NCBI GenBank assembly: GCA_014376535.1
Contig: JACMRH010000519.1
Span: 1-40,534 of the forward strand
From: Cytophagales bacterium
Lineage (GTDB): Bacteria; Bacteroidota; Bacteroidia; Cytophagales; UBA9547
Length of the DNA: 40,534 nt
Reading direction: 5' to 3'
In this document: in pieces, positions 26,306-34,738 of the stretch
Position numbering within the stretch: position 1 is the stretch's first letter
Layout of the letters: each line of letters opens with the position of its first letter
Program-made: the position numbers and the translations under genes
Notes under the pieces: model-generated
Seen by the model: only the letters and a program-made list of their open reading frames with translations
Told to the model about the DNA's origin: nothing
Database searches by the model: none

Positions 26306-27616
26306 ATGGCTTTATTATTTACTTCAGAATCAGTTTCGGAAGGACATCCGGACAAGGTTGCTGACCAGATTTCAGATGCTATCCTTGATGCAATGTTAGC
26401 TCAGGACCCTTCATCTCGTGTTGCTTGCGAAACCTTGGTAACGACGGGACTTGCTGTAGTGGCAGGAGAAATTACCACTAAAGCATATGTTGATGTTCAG
26501 GAAGTAATCAGAAAAACAATAGCAAATATTGGTTACACGAAAGCGGAATACATGTTTGAAGCACGCTCATGCGGAATTATCAACGCACTTCACTCTCAAT
26601 CGCCGGACATTGCACAAGGTGTGAATGAAGGAGAGGGTCTGGATAAAGACCAGGGTGCTGGAGATCAGGGTATGATGTTTGGATATGCAAGTAAAGAAAC
26701 GCCTGAGTATATGCCGATGGCCCTAGCTTTTTCTCACCGTCTGGTAAAATACATGGCGGACATCAGAAAAGCAGGTAAAATGATGACTTACTTAAGACCC
26801 GATACAAAATCTCAGGTAACTATTGAGTATGATAGTAAAGGGAAAGCAGTAAGAGTTGATACAATTGTGGTTTCTACCCAACACGATGATTTCGTGAAAC
26901 CAACCGACAGCAGCAAACAGGCAAAAGAAAAAGCTGATTCAGCGATGTTGGAAGTAATTAAAAAAGATATCCTGGAACAAATTATTCCTGCTTGTATTCC
27001 TAAAGAACTTCTTGATGCTAAAACTAAATATTATGTAAACCCAACTGGGGTTTTTGTAATAGGTGGACCTCATGGTGATTCTGGTTTAACAGGAAGAAAA
27101 ATTATTGTGGATACATATGGTGGTAAAGGTGCTCATGGTGGAGGTGCATTTTCTGGAAAAGACCCATCTAAAGTTGACAGAAGTGCTGCTTATGCGGCCA
27201 GGCATATTGCAAAAAATCTTGTTGCAGCTGGGGTAGCTGAAGAAGCGCTTGTACAGGTTGCTTATGCGATAGGTATCGCAAAACCAGTTTCTGTAAACGT
27301 AAATACTTATGGTACAAACAAAACAGGTTTGAATGATGAGCAAATTGCGACAGAAGTTGCCCAAATCTTTGACCTAAGACCTAAGGCTATTATTGATAGA
27401 TTCGGATTGAAAAACCCAATTTATTCTGAAACTGCAAAATATGGCCACATGGGACGTGAACCATACGAAAAAGAAGTTGATGTAAACTATGTTACTTTAG
27501 AAGAAAAAGGAAACCAGGTGACGGAGGTTCGAACTGCTTCCAAAAAGAAAGTACAGTTTTTCGGATGGGAAAAACTTGATTATGTAGATCAGCTTAAAAA
27601 GGTTTTTTCACTATAA
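26306..27616 (+). CDS. metK: S-adenosylmethionine synthase
   Basis: MetK makes S-adenosylmethionine from methionine and ATP in the cytosol, the methyl donor for the several methyltransferases in this window. The 436-residue protein begins [20 protein letters not shown] and shows all signatures: [13 protein letters not shown], the hexapeptide GAGDQG followed by MMFGYA, the [18 protein letters not shown] loop and [11 protein letters not shown] at the end. Length is slightly above E. coli MetK (384) but typical of Bacteroidetes. It probably has its own promoter (TACCTTTG) and ends at a clear hairpin terminator. Confidence 0.98.
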   Translation: MALLFTSESVSEGHPDKVADQISDAILDAMLAQDPSSRVACETLVTTGLAVVAGEITTKAYVDVQEVIRKTIANIGYTKAEYMFEARSCGIINALHSQSPDIAQGVNEGEGLDKDQGAGDQGMMFGYASKETPEYMPMALAFSHRLVKYMADIRKAGKMMTYLRPDTKSQVTIEYDSKGKAVRVDTIVVSTQHDDFVKPTDSSKQAKEKADSAMLEVIKKDILEQIIPACIPKELLDAKTKYYVNPTGVFVIGGPHGDSGLTGRKIIVDTYGGKGAHGGGAFSGKDPSKVDRSAAYAARHIAKNLVAAGVAEEALVQVAYAIGIAKPVSVNVNTYGTNKTGLNDEQIATEVAQIFDLRPKAIIDRFGLKNPIYSETAKYGHMGREPYEKEVDVNYVTLEEKGNQVTEVRTASKKKVQFFGWEKLDYVDQLKKVFSL

Positions 27617-27636
27617 CATCAATTGACGTAAAACAG

Positions 27637-27665
27637 AAAGGCTGCCTTAAAAGCAGCCTTTTTTG
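27637..27665 (+). terminator. intrinsic terminator of metK
   Basis: AAAGGCTGC (27637-27645) pairs with GCAGCCTTT (27653-27661) over 9 bp around a seven-base loop, followed by TTTT then G. It begins 21 bases after the metK stop and lies before the convergent barrel-protein gene, which it may also serve on the other strand. Confidence 0.88.
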
Positions 27666-27687
27666 TTAAAAAAGTATCAAAACTTAA

Positions 27688-28467
27688 TTAAAAGGCATAT
27701 CCGACACTAATCTCAGCTCTTGGATAAAATGCCCTTCCGATAGTACCGTCATTTAAAGCAACTTTGCCTTCGTATTCCTTGCCTGTATAGGGATCAAGGA
27801 TTTTTTTTGTGTAAAACTCAGTAGAGAATTTACCTCTGGCAATTGAAACTCCAATCAAAGCTTCAATTGAAAAATAATTTTTGAAAATATATTGATACCC
27901 GGCATCAAATCCGAAACCAAATAGAGAATAACTGATATTTGAAGAAGGCAACGAGTATACTGTATTATTTACAACCCTGGTAGGCGGGGCTTTTACGCTT
28001 GCAAACTGCATTGGAATGTAAAATCCTACAAAAACCCCCTTTGGCGCGTATTTATCACTTCCATAATACCTTCCTTCGGGTGTAATGCCAATTCCGTTTA
28101 TCTGTAGTGTATTTTTATAGGCGTCTTCTATAAAAGAAACTGTTTTCAAAGGATTGTAAGTACCCAGATACTCCAATTTAATCTGAATACTACCCATATA
28201 ATGAAGAACCCTCTCGTAAGTCAAAAAGGCAAATCCATAAGCTGATGGTAAATTAATTCCTGCCTTTACAACATTTAATGGATTGTCAATGTATACAGTA
28301 TCTCCTTTTATAGTGTCGTAGACTGTTACATTTAATTTTGAAGTATCGGGTTTGATTTTTCCCATTAAAGATTCAACAGGAACCAGCTTTTTAGATGTGC
28401 TGTCTGTTTGAGCCTGACAAACTATACAACCTAAAATAAAAATGGAGAGATAAATTACTTTTTTCAT
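27688..28467 (-). CDS. outer-membrane beta-barrel protein, unknown function
   Basis: I place the start at the ATG at 28467, giving 259 residues that begin MKKVIYLSIFILGCIVCQAQ, a good signal peptide. The frame is also open to an ATG at 28539, which would add 24 residues ahead of the signal and is unlikely. A Pro/Asp-rich linker (about residues 20-60) precedes beta-strand-like segments such as AYGFAFLTYERVLHYMGSIQ, GYQYIFKNYFSIEALIGVSI and AFYPRAEISVGYAF; the terminal aromatic Phe fits an outer-membrane protein signal. A DUF-type porin-like role is possible but nothing specific can be assigned. It is divergent from the phosphoesterase gene. Confidence 0.78.
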   Translation of the reverse strand: MKKVIYLSIFILGCIVCQAQTDSTSKKLVPVESLMGKIKPDTSKLNVTVYDTIKGDTVYIDNPLNVVKAGINLPSAYGFAFLTYERVLHYMGSIQIKLEYLGTYNPLKTVSFIEDAYKNTLQINGIGITPEGRYYGSDKYAPKGVFVGFYIPMQFASVKAPPTRVVNNTVYSLPSSNISYSLFGFGFDAGYQYIFKNYFSIEALIGVSIARGKFSTEFYTKKILDPYTGKEYEGKVALNDGTIGRAFYPRAEISVGYAF

Positions 28468-28548
28468 ATTAAAAGCAAAGAAGACAAACTTTCCTAAAAG
28501 AAAAAAGGTTGAGTAATTTAATTGTAATTTTTGTATCATTAGTTTTTT

Positions 28549-29805
28549 ATGAATCGTATTAGTTTTCTGATAATTTTAGCCGGCATCCTTCTTTCATTAG
28601 ATTTTTATGTTTTTCAGGCGGTAAAAACGATTTTTGCAAATTCCAATATTGGTACTAAGCGGATTGTGTATGGAATTTATTGGTCTTACACCATTTTCAG
28701 CCTTGGTGTATTACTCTTTTTTGCCCTTGGTGGAATCGAAAAGCTAGGTTCAATAAGCAGAAACTTTCTGATTTCTGCTGTATTTATCAACCTGATATTC
28801 AAAATACTGATGTTTATTTTTCTGTTACTGGAAGATATATTCAGACTAGGTAAACTAGCTTTTGATAAAGTAAATGTTTCTGATACAAGCTCCGAGGGAA
28901 AAGATGTTTCTCTAATTAACCGATCTGAATTCTTGAGCAAAACCGCTATGGTTGTTGCTTCTGCACCGGTAGTAGCATTTTCTTATGGGATCATTTCAGG
29001 GGCACATGATTATAGGGTAAGGCGAGTAAAACTCCCTCTGGCCAATTTGCCAAAATCATTTCACGGACTTAAAATTGCTCAAATTTCTGATATTCATTCC
29101 GGAAGTTTTTACAATAAAACAGCGGTGAAAGGTGGAGTTGAAATGCTATTAGGCGAAAAACCTGACTTAGTTTTCTTTACTGGAGACCTGGTAAACAATA
29201 GTGCAGACGAAACAGCAGAATATGCTTCTGTTTTTGAAAAAGTGAAAGCCCCAATGGGTGTTTATTCAACATTAGGCAATCATGACTATGGTGATTACAT
29301 CAGTTGGTCAAGTCCGGAAGCAAAACGAAAAAATCTGGAAGATTTAAAGCAGGTCCACAAACAAATGGGTTGGCGCCTGATGATGAACGAACATATAATG
29401 CTCGAACAAGGTGGCGAAAAAATTGCCATAATTGGTATTGAGAATTTTGGTGCAAAAGGACATTTTCCAAAATATGGAAAATTAGCACAGGCATATAAAG
29501 GAACAGAAGATGCTCCTGTAAAATTATTACTTTCGCATGATCCTAGCCATTGGGATTACCAGGTCAGGACCCAATTTCCTGATATTGATGTGATGTTTGC
29601 CGGCCATACGCATGGAATGCAATTTGGAATTGAAACAAAATTTTTAAAATGGAGCCCTGTGCAATACATGTACAAGCAATGGGCAGGGCTTTACACAGAA
29701 GGAAAACAACATCTTTATGTGAACCGGGGCTATGGTTATTTAGGGTATCCTGGCAGGATTGGGATATTACCAGAGATCACCATTATGGAGCTTATTTCGG
29801 CTTAA
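28549..29805 (+). CDS. membrane-anchored metallophosphoesterase (YkuE/YaeI/LpxG-like)
   Basis: The 418-residue protein has about four hydrophobic helices in its first 150 residues (4-24, 38-60, 70-95, 131-150) and then a calcineurin-like phosphoesterase domain. The dimetal ligands are visible: Asp181 and His183 (QISDIHSGS), Asp213 (FTGDLVNN), Asn244 and His245 (TLGNHDYGD), His330 (LLSHDP) and His353/His355 (AGHTHGMQF). The domain resembles the YkuE and YaeI families; some relatives (LpxG) hydrolyse UDP-diacylglucosamine in lipid A synthesis, but this role is not shown here. It starts 81 bases from a divergent barrel-protein gene. Confidence 0.93.
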   Translation: MNRISFLIILAGILLSLDFYVFQAVKTIFANSNIGTKRIVYGIYWSYTIFSLGVLLFFALGGIEKLGSISRNFLISAVFINLIFKILMFIFLLLEDIFRLGKLAFDKVNVSDTSSEGKDVSLINRSEFLSKTAMVVASAPVVAFSYGIISGAHDYRVRRVKLPLANLPKSFHGLKIAQISDIHSGSFYNKTAVKGGVEMLLGEKPDLVFFTGDLVNNSADETAEYASVFEKVKAPMGVYSTLGNHDYGDYISWSSPEAKRKNLEDLKQVHKQMGWRLMMNEHIMLEQGGEKIAIIGIENFGAKGHFPKYGKLAQAYKGTEDAPVKLLLSHDPSHWDYQVRTQFPDIDVMFAGHTHGMQFGIETKFLKWSPVQYMYKQWAGLYTEGKQHLYVNRGYGYLGYPGRIGILPEITIMELISA

Positions 29806-29819
29806 GCAAAATCACAAAT

Positions 29820-29963
29820 TCATAGATTATCAATTCCTAATATTGCGAAAGTCCTGTAAAATACCAGGATGAGAACATTTGCAAACAAAATGGTGAATTT
29901 GTCCTGTTTTATAATAGCATTCTGGTTGTAATTCGTTTCAATCTTTTTAAGTTCGTTATTCAT
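29820..29963 (-). CDS. possible small membrane protein
   Basis: A 47-residue frame starts at ATG 29963 (MNNELKKIETNYNQNAI) and ends with one hydrophobic helix (TILFANVLILVFYRTFAI). A charged amphipathic start followed by a single helix is a plausible small membrane protein, but no family is recognised. It lies alone in a 235-base gap between two plus-strand genes. An upstream in-frame ATG at 30023 would give 67 residues. It may simply be a chance frame in AT-rich DNA. Confidence 0.25.
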   Translation of the reverse strand: MNNELKKIETNYNQNAIIKQDKFTILFANVLILVFYRTFAILGIDNL

Positions 29964-30040
29964 TAGAATAAACATGTGGTGAAATATTTTTTCTCCTATG
30001 GTTATTAATGTTATTCTAACCAATATAATCTACTAAGAAA

Positions 30041-32056
30041 ATGATGAATAAATTATTGTTAATTACCTCCCTGCTGATTAGTCAGGTTACTTTGGCCCAG
30101 GATGTTCAATGGGCCTTTAAAGTCTTAGAATATTCCTCACAGAAAGATATAAAAGCTTTCTCTTCTAAACAGGTTATAGGAAAGCCAAATGTTTTCCCAG
30201 CTACTGGTGAAAGTGTAAACGCATGGCAATATAATGATGCAAAAGAAAGGGACCAGGAATTTATAAAGGTTGGTTTTTTTGTTCCAATTAAGCCTAAAAA
30301 AGTCTATATAGGAGAATCTTATAACCCCGGCTACATAAGCAAAGTGTTTGTATACGATGCTTCAGGAAAAGAACATGAAATAGCTTCTAACACCCCTGGA
30401 CCCATTTCCGAAAAGGGAAGGTTATTTTCTATCAATACCTCAAACATTGATTTTTTTGTTTTTGCAATAAAAGTTGTTTTAAAACCGACCAAAGGGACTC
30501 CTGTTGGCATTGATGCTATAGGAATAAGCGAATCTGATAAACCTTATGAGATTAAACTTAACCATGCTGATGTTATTAAATCGAATATGGTAGTTAAAAA
30601 ACTGGAAAGAACAGTTAACAGCAGATTTCCTGAACATGGACCATTACTTTCTCCTGATGGTCAAATGCTATATTTCAGCAGAAGCTTCCATCCTAAGAAC
30701 TTTGGAGGAGCCGAAGATTATGAGGATATCTGGACTTCAGCATGGGACAATAAGAATCAAAAGTGGGAAGAGTCAAAAAATATGGGGATCCCTTTCAACA
30801 ATGAAGAACCCAACTTTATCAACTCCATTTCACCGGATGGTAATACTTTGTTATTAGGGAATGCGTATTCCGAGAAGGGAACTGTAGCTGGTGGTGCTTC
30901 TATTAGTTATAAAACTGCTAAAGGATGGTCAAACCCTAAAAGGCTGGTAATTGAAGACGATCATAATATCAATGAAAAGTCTAACTACTACATGTCGAAC
31001 AGTCAAAAAGCACTTATGATGTCTATTGAAAGAAAAAAAGACTCTTATGGGGATCGTGATATATATGTAAGTTTTATAAAACAAGATAGTTCCTGGTCAA
31101 AGCCACTTAATCTGGGACCGATTGTAAATTCGGTGGGTACAGAGTGTGCTCCCTTTTTAGCTTCAGATGAAAAAACGCTTTACTATGCTTCTAACGGTCT
31201 GGAAGGATATGGAGGAACAGATATATATGTCACCAGGAGATTGGATGAAACCTGGAAGAAATGGTCACAACCGGAAAATTTAGGACCAATTGTAAATACA
31301 GCCAATAATGAATCCTACTTTACAATGAACGCTGAGGGGGACAAAGTATTTTACACTTCAATCGGGGATAGTATAAACGACATTGACATTTACACCTTAA
31401 CTCTGCCAGAAATTGTGAAACCTCTTCCTGTAGTGATGGTGAAAGGCCGGGTACTTGACAGCAAAAACGGCAATCCTTTACCAGGCGTAAAAATCATTTT
31501 TGAAGACCTGATTACGGGTAAAGAAATGGGAATTGCAAAATCAAATCCTGAGACCTCTGAGTACGAAATCATGCTTCCTTCTGGTAATGATTATGGCTTC
31601 CTGGCTGTAAAAGCAGGATACATCTCTGTGAATTCAAATATGGACCTGAGAAACTTAAAGGAGTTTGAAGAAATGAAAAAAGACCTTTTTCTTACTCCAA
31701 TAGAATCAGGTATGACCGTAGTACTGAACAATGTTTTTTTTGACTTTAAAAGCACCACTTTATTAAAAGAGTCACACCAGGAATTGGACAGGCTAATTAC
31801 AATGCTTAAAAATAATAAATCCACGAAAGTGGAGATTTCAGGTCATACTGATAATATTGGTTCGGACGCATACAATGACTTTATTTCTTTCCAGAGGGCC
31901 AAAGCTGTTTCTGCCTATCTCACTGCCAATACCAGCATTACTCCTGACAGGATCAGCGTTCAATACCATGGAGAGGGCAAACCGGTAGCCGATAATTCTA
32001 CTCTTAAAGGAAGAAAATTAAATAGAAGGGTGGAGTTTAAAATTTTATCACAGTAA
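30041..32056 (+). CDS. PorE-like OmpA family protein with galactose-binding-like N-terminal domain
   Basis: The 671-residue protein begins with a signal peptide (MMNKLLLITSLLISQVTLAQ). Instead of TPR repeats it has a beta-rich domain (about 25-160) with VIGKPNVFPATGESVNAW and VYIGESYNPGYISKVFVYD, which looks like a discoidin/galactose-binding fold. A PD40-type propeller follows (about 190-455; MLYFSRSFHPKNFGGAEDYE, TLYYASNGLEGYGGTDIYV), then a CRD domain (about 465-545) and an OmpA_C domain (about 560-671; NVFFDFKSTTLLKE, ISGHTDNIGSDAYN, LNRRVEFKIL). The architecture suggests a periplasmic protein tying an outer-membrane machine to peptidoglycan. It is monocistronic and ends in a hairpin. Confidence 0.9.
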   Translation: MMNKLLLITSLLISQVTLAQDVQWAFKVLEYSSQKDIKAFSSKQVIGKPNVFPATGESVNAWQYNDAKERDQEFIKVGFFVPIKPKKVYIGESYNPGYISKVFVYDASGKEHEIASNTPGPISEKGRLFSINTSNIDFFVFAIKVVLKPTKGTPVGIDAIGISESDKPYEIKLNHADVIKSNMVVKKLERTVNSRFPEHGPLLSPDGQMLYFSRSFHPKNFGGAEDYEDIWTSAWDNKNQKWEESKNMGIPFNNEEPNFINSISPDGNTLLLGNAYSEKGTVAGGASISYKTAKGWSNPKRLVIEDDHNINEKSNYYMSNSQKALMMSIERKKDSYGDRDIYVSFIKQDSSWSKPLNLGPIVNSVGTECAPFLASDEKTLYYASNGLEGYGGTDIYVTRRLDETWKKWSQPENLGPIVNTANNESYFTMNAEGDKVFYTSIGDSINDIDIYTLTLPEIVKPLPVVMVKGRVLDSKNGNPLPGVKIIFEDLITGKEMGIAKSNPETSEYEIMLPSGNDYGFLAVKAGYISVNSNMDLRNLKEFEEMKKDLFLTPIESGMTVVLNNVFFDFKSTTLLKESHQELDRLITMLKNNKSTKVEISGHTDNIGSDAYNDFISFQRAKAVSAYLTANTSITPDRISVQYHGEGKPVADNSTLKGRKLNRRVEFKILSQ

Positions 32057-32067
32057 TATCATCAACT

Positions 32068-32099
32068 CTTCTCCAATGCTTTATTGGAGAAGAAGTTTT
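32068..32099 (+). terminator. intrinsic terminator of the third OmpA gene
   Basis: CTTCTCCAAT (32068-32077) pairs with ATTGGAGAAG (32083-32092) around a five-base loop GCTTT. A short T tract (TTTT at 32096-32099) follows, weaker than in the other terminators of the window. It lies 12 bases after the stop codon. Confidence 0.75.
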
Positions 32100-32165
32100 C
32101 TAAGTTGTTACGAATGCAACTCACAAATAAACAAGTCTTTAAGGCAATTCCTTATTCAAAGTCAG

Positions 32166-32182
32166 CTTTATTTAATATAAAG
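32166..32182. promoter_or_regulatory. inverted repeat upstream of the TonB-receptor promoter
   Basis: CTTTAT and ATAAAG form a 6-bp inverted repeat with a five-base spacer, 64 bases before the TTTG box of the receptor promoter. It could be an operator for a metal-responsive regulator but does not match the E. coli Fur box. In AT-rich DNA such repeats also occur by chance. Confidence 0.25.
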
Positions 32183-32246
32183 TGAATTTGTAGAATATTC
32201 CGAAATTAGGTTTGATTTCATACTCACTCTTTAATTCTCAATCCCG

Positions 32247-32277
32247 TTTGTTTCCAGTAATTCTATAAGTACTTTTG
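32247..32277 (+). promoter_or_regulatory. Bacteroidetes-type promoter of the TonB-dependent receptor
   Basis: A TTTG box (32247-32250) is followed after 19 bases by TACTTTTG (32270-32277), an exact TAnnTTTG match. Transcription would start near 32282-32285, about 20 bases before the GTG start codon, which supports that start. Confidence 0.75.
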
Positions 32278-32305
32278 TTGTTTATAACGAGTCTAAATAA
32301 TAACA

Positions 32306-34732
32306 GTGCCTAGGTCTGGTCTTTCTTTCTTTTTTATTTCATTTTTTGTAACCACTTTCAATTTATTCGGACAGAATATTATGTTGAAAGGAAGGGTTTT
32401 AAAAACTGTCGACCAAAGCCCGATTTCATCAGCCAAGGTTCATTTAAAACATTTACACACACATCTGAAGTCAGACAAGGATGGGAGTTTCGAAATTGAA
32501 GTAACCAAACCAGGTGAATATCAGATTGTTATTTACAAAGAGGATTTTAAAGTAATCATCCAGCAATTGGTTTTAAACAACGATACTTCTATTGAATTCA
32601 AAATGGATAGTCTTCAATATGAGTTGTCTGAAGTACAGATTCAGGCCCAGGGTTCAGGAGTTAGTGATATGGAAAAGCTGAAAACTGTAGAAGGAACTGC
32701 TATTTATGAAGGAAAGAAAAATGAAGTTATTGTAATGAAGGAAATGACAGCGAACCTAGCTACAAACAATGCCAGGCAGGTTTTCGCTAAAGTTCCTGGA
32801 TTAAATATCTGGGAAAGTGATTGCGCCGGACTTCAGCTGGACATTGGAGCAAGAGGTTTAAGCCCAAACAGAACTTCAAACTTTAATGTAAGGCAAAATG
32901 GATATGATATCAGTGCAGATGCACTAGGCTATCCTGAAAGTTATTATACACCACCATTAGAAGCAATTGAAAGAATAGAAATTGTAAGAGGGGCAGCTTC
33001 ATTACAATATGGCACCCAGTTTGGAGGTTTATTAAACTTCAAAATGAAACAAGGTGCTGATAAGCCTGTTGAGGTTACAACAAGGCAAACTTTAGGTTCT
33101 TTTAAGTTTTTAAATAGTTTTAATTCTATTGGAGGCAAAAAAGGAAAATTCAGATATTATGGATTTTACCAGCACAAACAAGGCGATTGCTGGCGACCTT
33201 ACTCTAGTTTTAACCTGAATATGGGCTATGGTAGTATTGCCTACAATGCTACAGATAAACTTACCATCACAGCTGATATCACGGTAATGAATTATCTAAC
33301 TCAAATGCCTGGTGGATTAAAAGATTCGGATTTTAAAAAAGATCCGCATATGGTTTTAAGAAAGAGAAACTGGTTTCAGGTAAAATGGAACCTATTTTCT
33401 GTATATGCCGACTATAAAATAACTCCCAGAACAACTTTAAACACACGGTTTTTTGGGGTATCGTCAAGCAGGGAAGCACTGGGCAATCTGGACAGGCTTA
33501 CAAGATTGGATGATCCTAAATCAAATAGAAATCTACTTTCTGACAAATATTTAAACTTTGGAAATGAAACACGATTACTTCACAGGTATACAATTGGCAA
33601 GCAGGCACAAGTATTTGTTTTAGGATTTCGGGTTTATAAAGGAAACACAATAAGAAAACAAGGTGATGCAAATAATGGAGACGGGCCAGACTTTGCTTAT
33701 TTAAATCCTAATAGCCTGGAAAATTCCGATTATACATTTCCTGGAACCAATTATGCTGCTTTTGGGGAACATGTATTTTATTTAAACAAGAAATTAAGTG
33801 TCACGCCCGGAGCAAGGATTGAGTTTATCGAAACAAATGCCAAAGGATATTATAACACAAGAATTTATAACGGGGCAGGAACAATCCTTCTTGATGAAAA
33901 TATTGCGGAAACCAGGTCAAGGTCAAGGCACTTTGTTCTTTTAGGAATTGGAATGGCCTACAAACACAAAGAATGGCTGGAAGCTTATGCTAATATCTCA
34001 CAGAATTACAGGGCAATAACTTTTAGCGATATTAGAGTTGTAAACCCAAATTTTGTGGTTGATCCTGAAATCAAAGATGAAAAAGGATATACAGCTGATA
34101 TAGGAGCCAGGGGAACATTTAAAAGAATAATTCAATACGATTTCAGTTTCTTTTATATGCAGTATAGTGGCAGGATTGGGGAACTATTGAAAAGTGGTAA
34201 AGCTCCTACATTTTTAGATTATAGGTACCGCACAAACATCGCAGATTCAAGAACTTATGGACTCGAAGCTTTTGCAGAAATTGATGCCTTGAAATTGGTT
34301 TATAAAAATTCGAAAGTGGGGATTCCGGTTTATACCAGCATATCACTAAACGATGCCAGATATATTCATTCAGATAATAAAGCGATACAGAACAAACTGG
34401 TCGAACTTGTGCCTGGAATTTTATTAAGAATGGGATCCGGTTTGAAATGGAAAGATTTCAGGATAAACTACCAATTTTCATATGTTAGTCAGCAATATAC
34501 TGATGCCAGTAATTCTATTTCAGATCCTACTGCTGTTGTAGGAATAATTCCTGAGTACTATATTATGGACTTATCAGCTAAGTACACATTTAAATTCTTA
34601 TCCTTAGAAACAGGGCTTAATAACTTGTCTGACAATGTCTATTTTACAAGAAGAGCTGAAGGGTATCCCGGGCCGGGAATTTTGCCTTCTCCAGGCAGAA
34701 ACTGGTATGTTACTTTGGGATTTAGATTTTAA
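32306..34732 (+). CDS. TonB-dependent receptor, FecA-like
   Basis: Outer-membrane receptors of this type import metal chelates using TonB energy. The 808-residue protein starts at GTG 32306 with a signal peptide (cleavage near LFGQ); no ATG occurs before the mature part. After the signal comes a carboxypeptidase-regulatory-like domain (about 27-110: GRVLKTVDQSPISSAKVHLK), then the plug (about 125-245: FAKVPGLNIWESDCAG, LDIGARGLSPNRTSNFNVRQ, ERIEIVRGAASLQYGTQFGG) and a 22-stranded barrel ending in NWYVTLGFRF. The plug resembles FecA. Its stop is 6 bases from that of the convergent HTTM gene, and the adjoining imelysin/di-heme genes suggest iron as the cargo. Confidence 0.93.
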   Translation: MPRSGLSFFFISFFVTTFNLFGQNIMLKGRVLKTVDQSPISSAKVHLKHLHTHLKSDKDGSFEIEVTKPGEYQIVIYKEDFKVIIQQLVLNNDTSIEFKMDSLQYELSEVQIQAQGSGVSDMEKLKTVEGTAIYEGKKNEVIVMKEMTANLATNNARQVFAKVPGLNIWESDCAGLQLDIGARGLSPNRTSNFNVRQNGYDISADALGYPESYYTPPLEAIERIEIVRGAASLQYGTQFGGLLNFKMKQGADKPVEVTTRQTLGSFKFLNSFNSIGGKKGKFRYYGFYQHKQGDCWRPYSSFNLNMGYGSIAYNATDKLTITADITVMNYLTQMPGGLKDSDFKKDPHMVLRKRNWFQVKWNLFSVYADYKITPRTTLNTRFFGVSSSREALGNLDRLTRLDDPKSNRNLLSDKYLNFGNETRLLHRYTIGKQAQVFVLGFRVYKGNTIRKQGDANNGDGPDFAYLNPNSLENSDYTFPGTNYAAFGEHVFYLNKKLSVTPGARIEFIETNAKGYYNTRIYNGAGTILLDENIAETRSRSRHFVLLGIGMAYKHKEWLEAYANISQNYRAITFSDIRVVNPNFVVDPEIKDEKGYTADIGARGTFKRIIQYDFSFFYMQYSGRIGELLKSGKAPTFLDYRYRTNIADSRTYGLEAFAEIDALKLVYKNSKVGIPVYTSISLNDARYIHSDNKAIQNKLVELVPGILLRMGSGLKWKDFRINYQFSYVSQQYTDASNSISDPTAVVGIIPEYYIMDLSAKYTFKFLSLETGLNNLSDNVYFTRRAEGYPGPGILPSPGRNWYVTLGFRF

Positions 34733-34738
34733 ATAATT

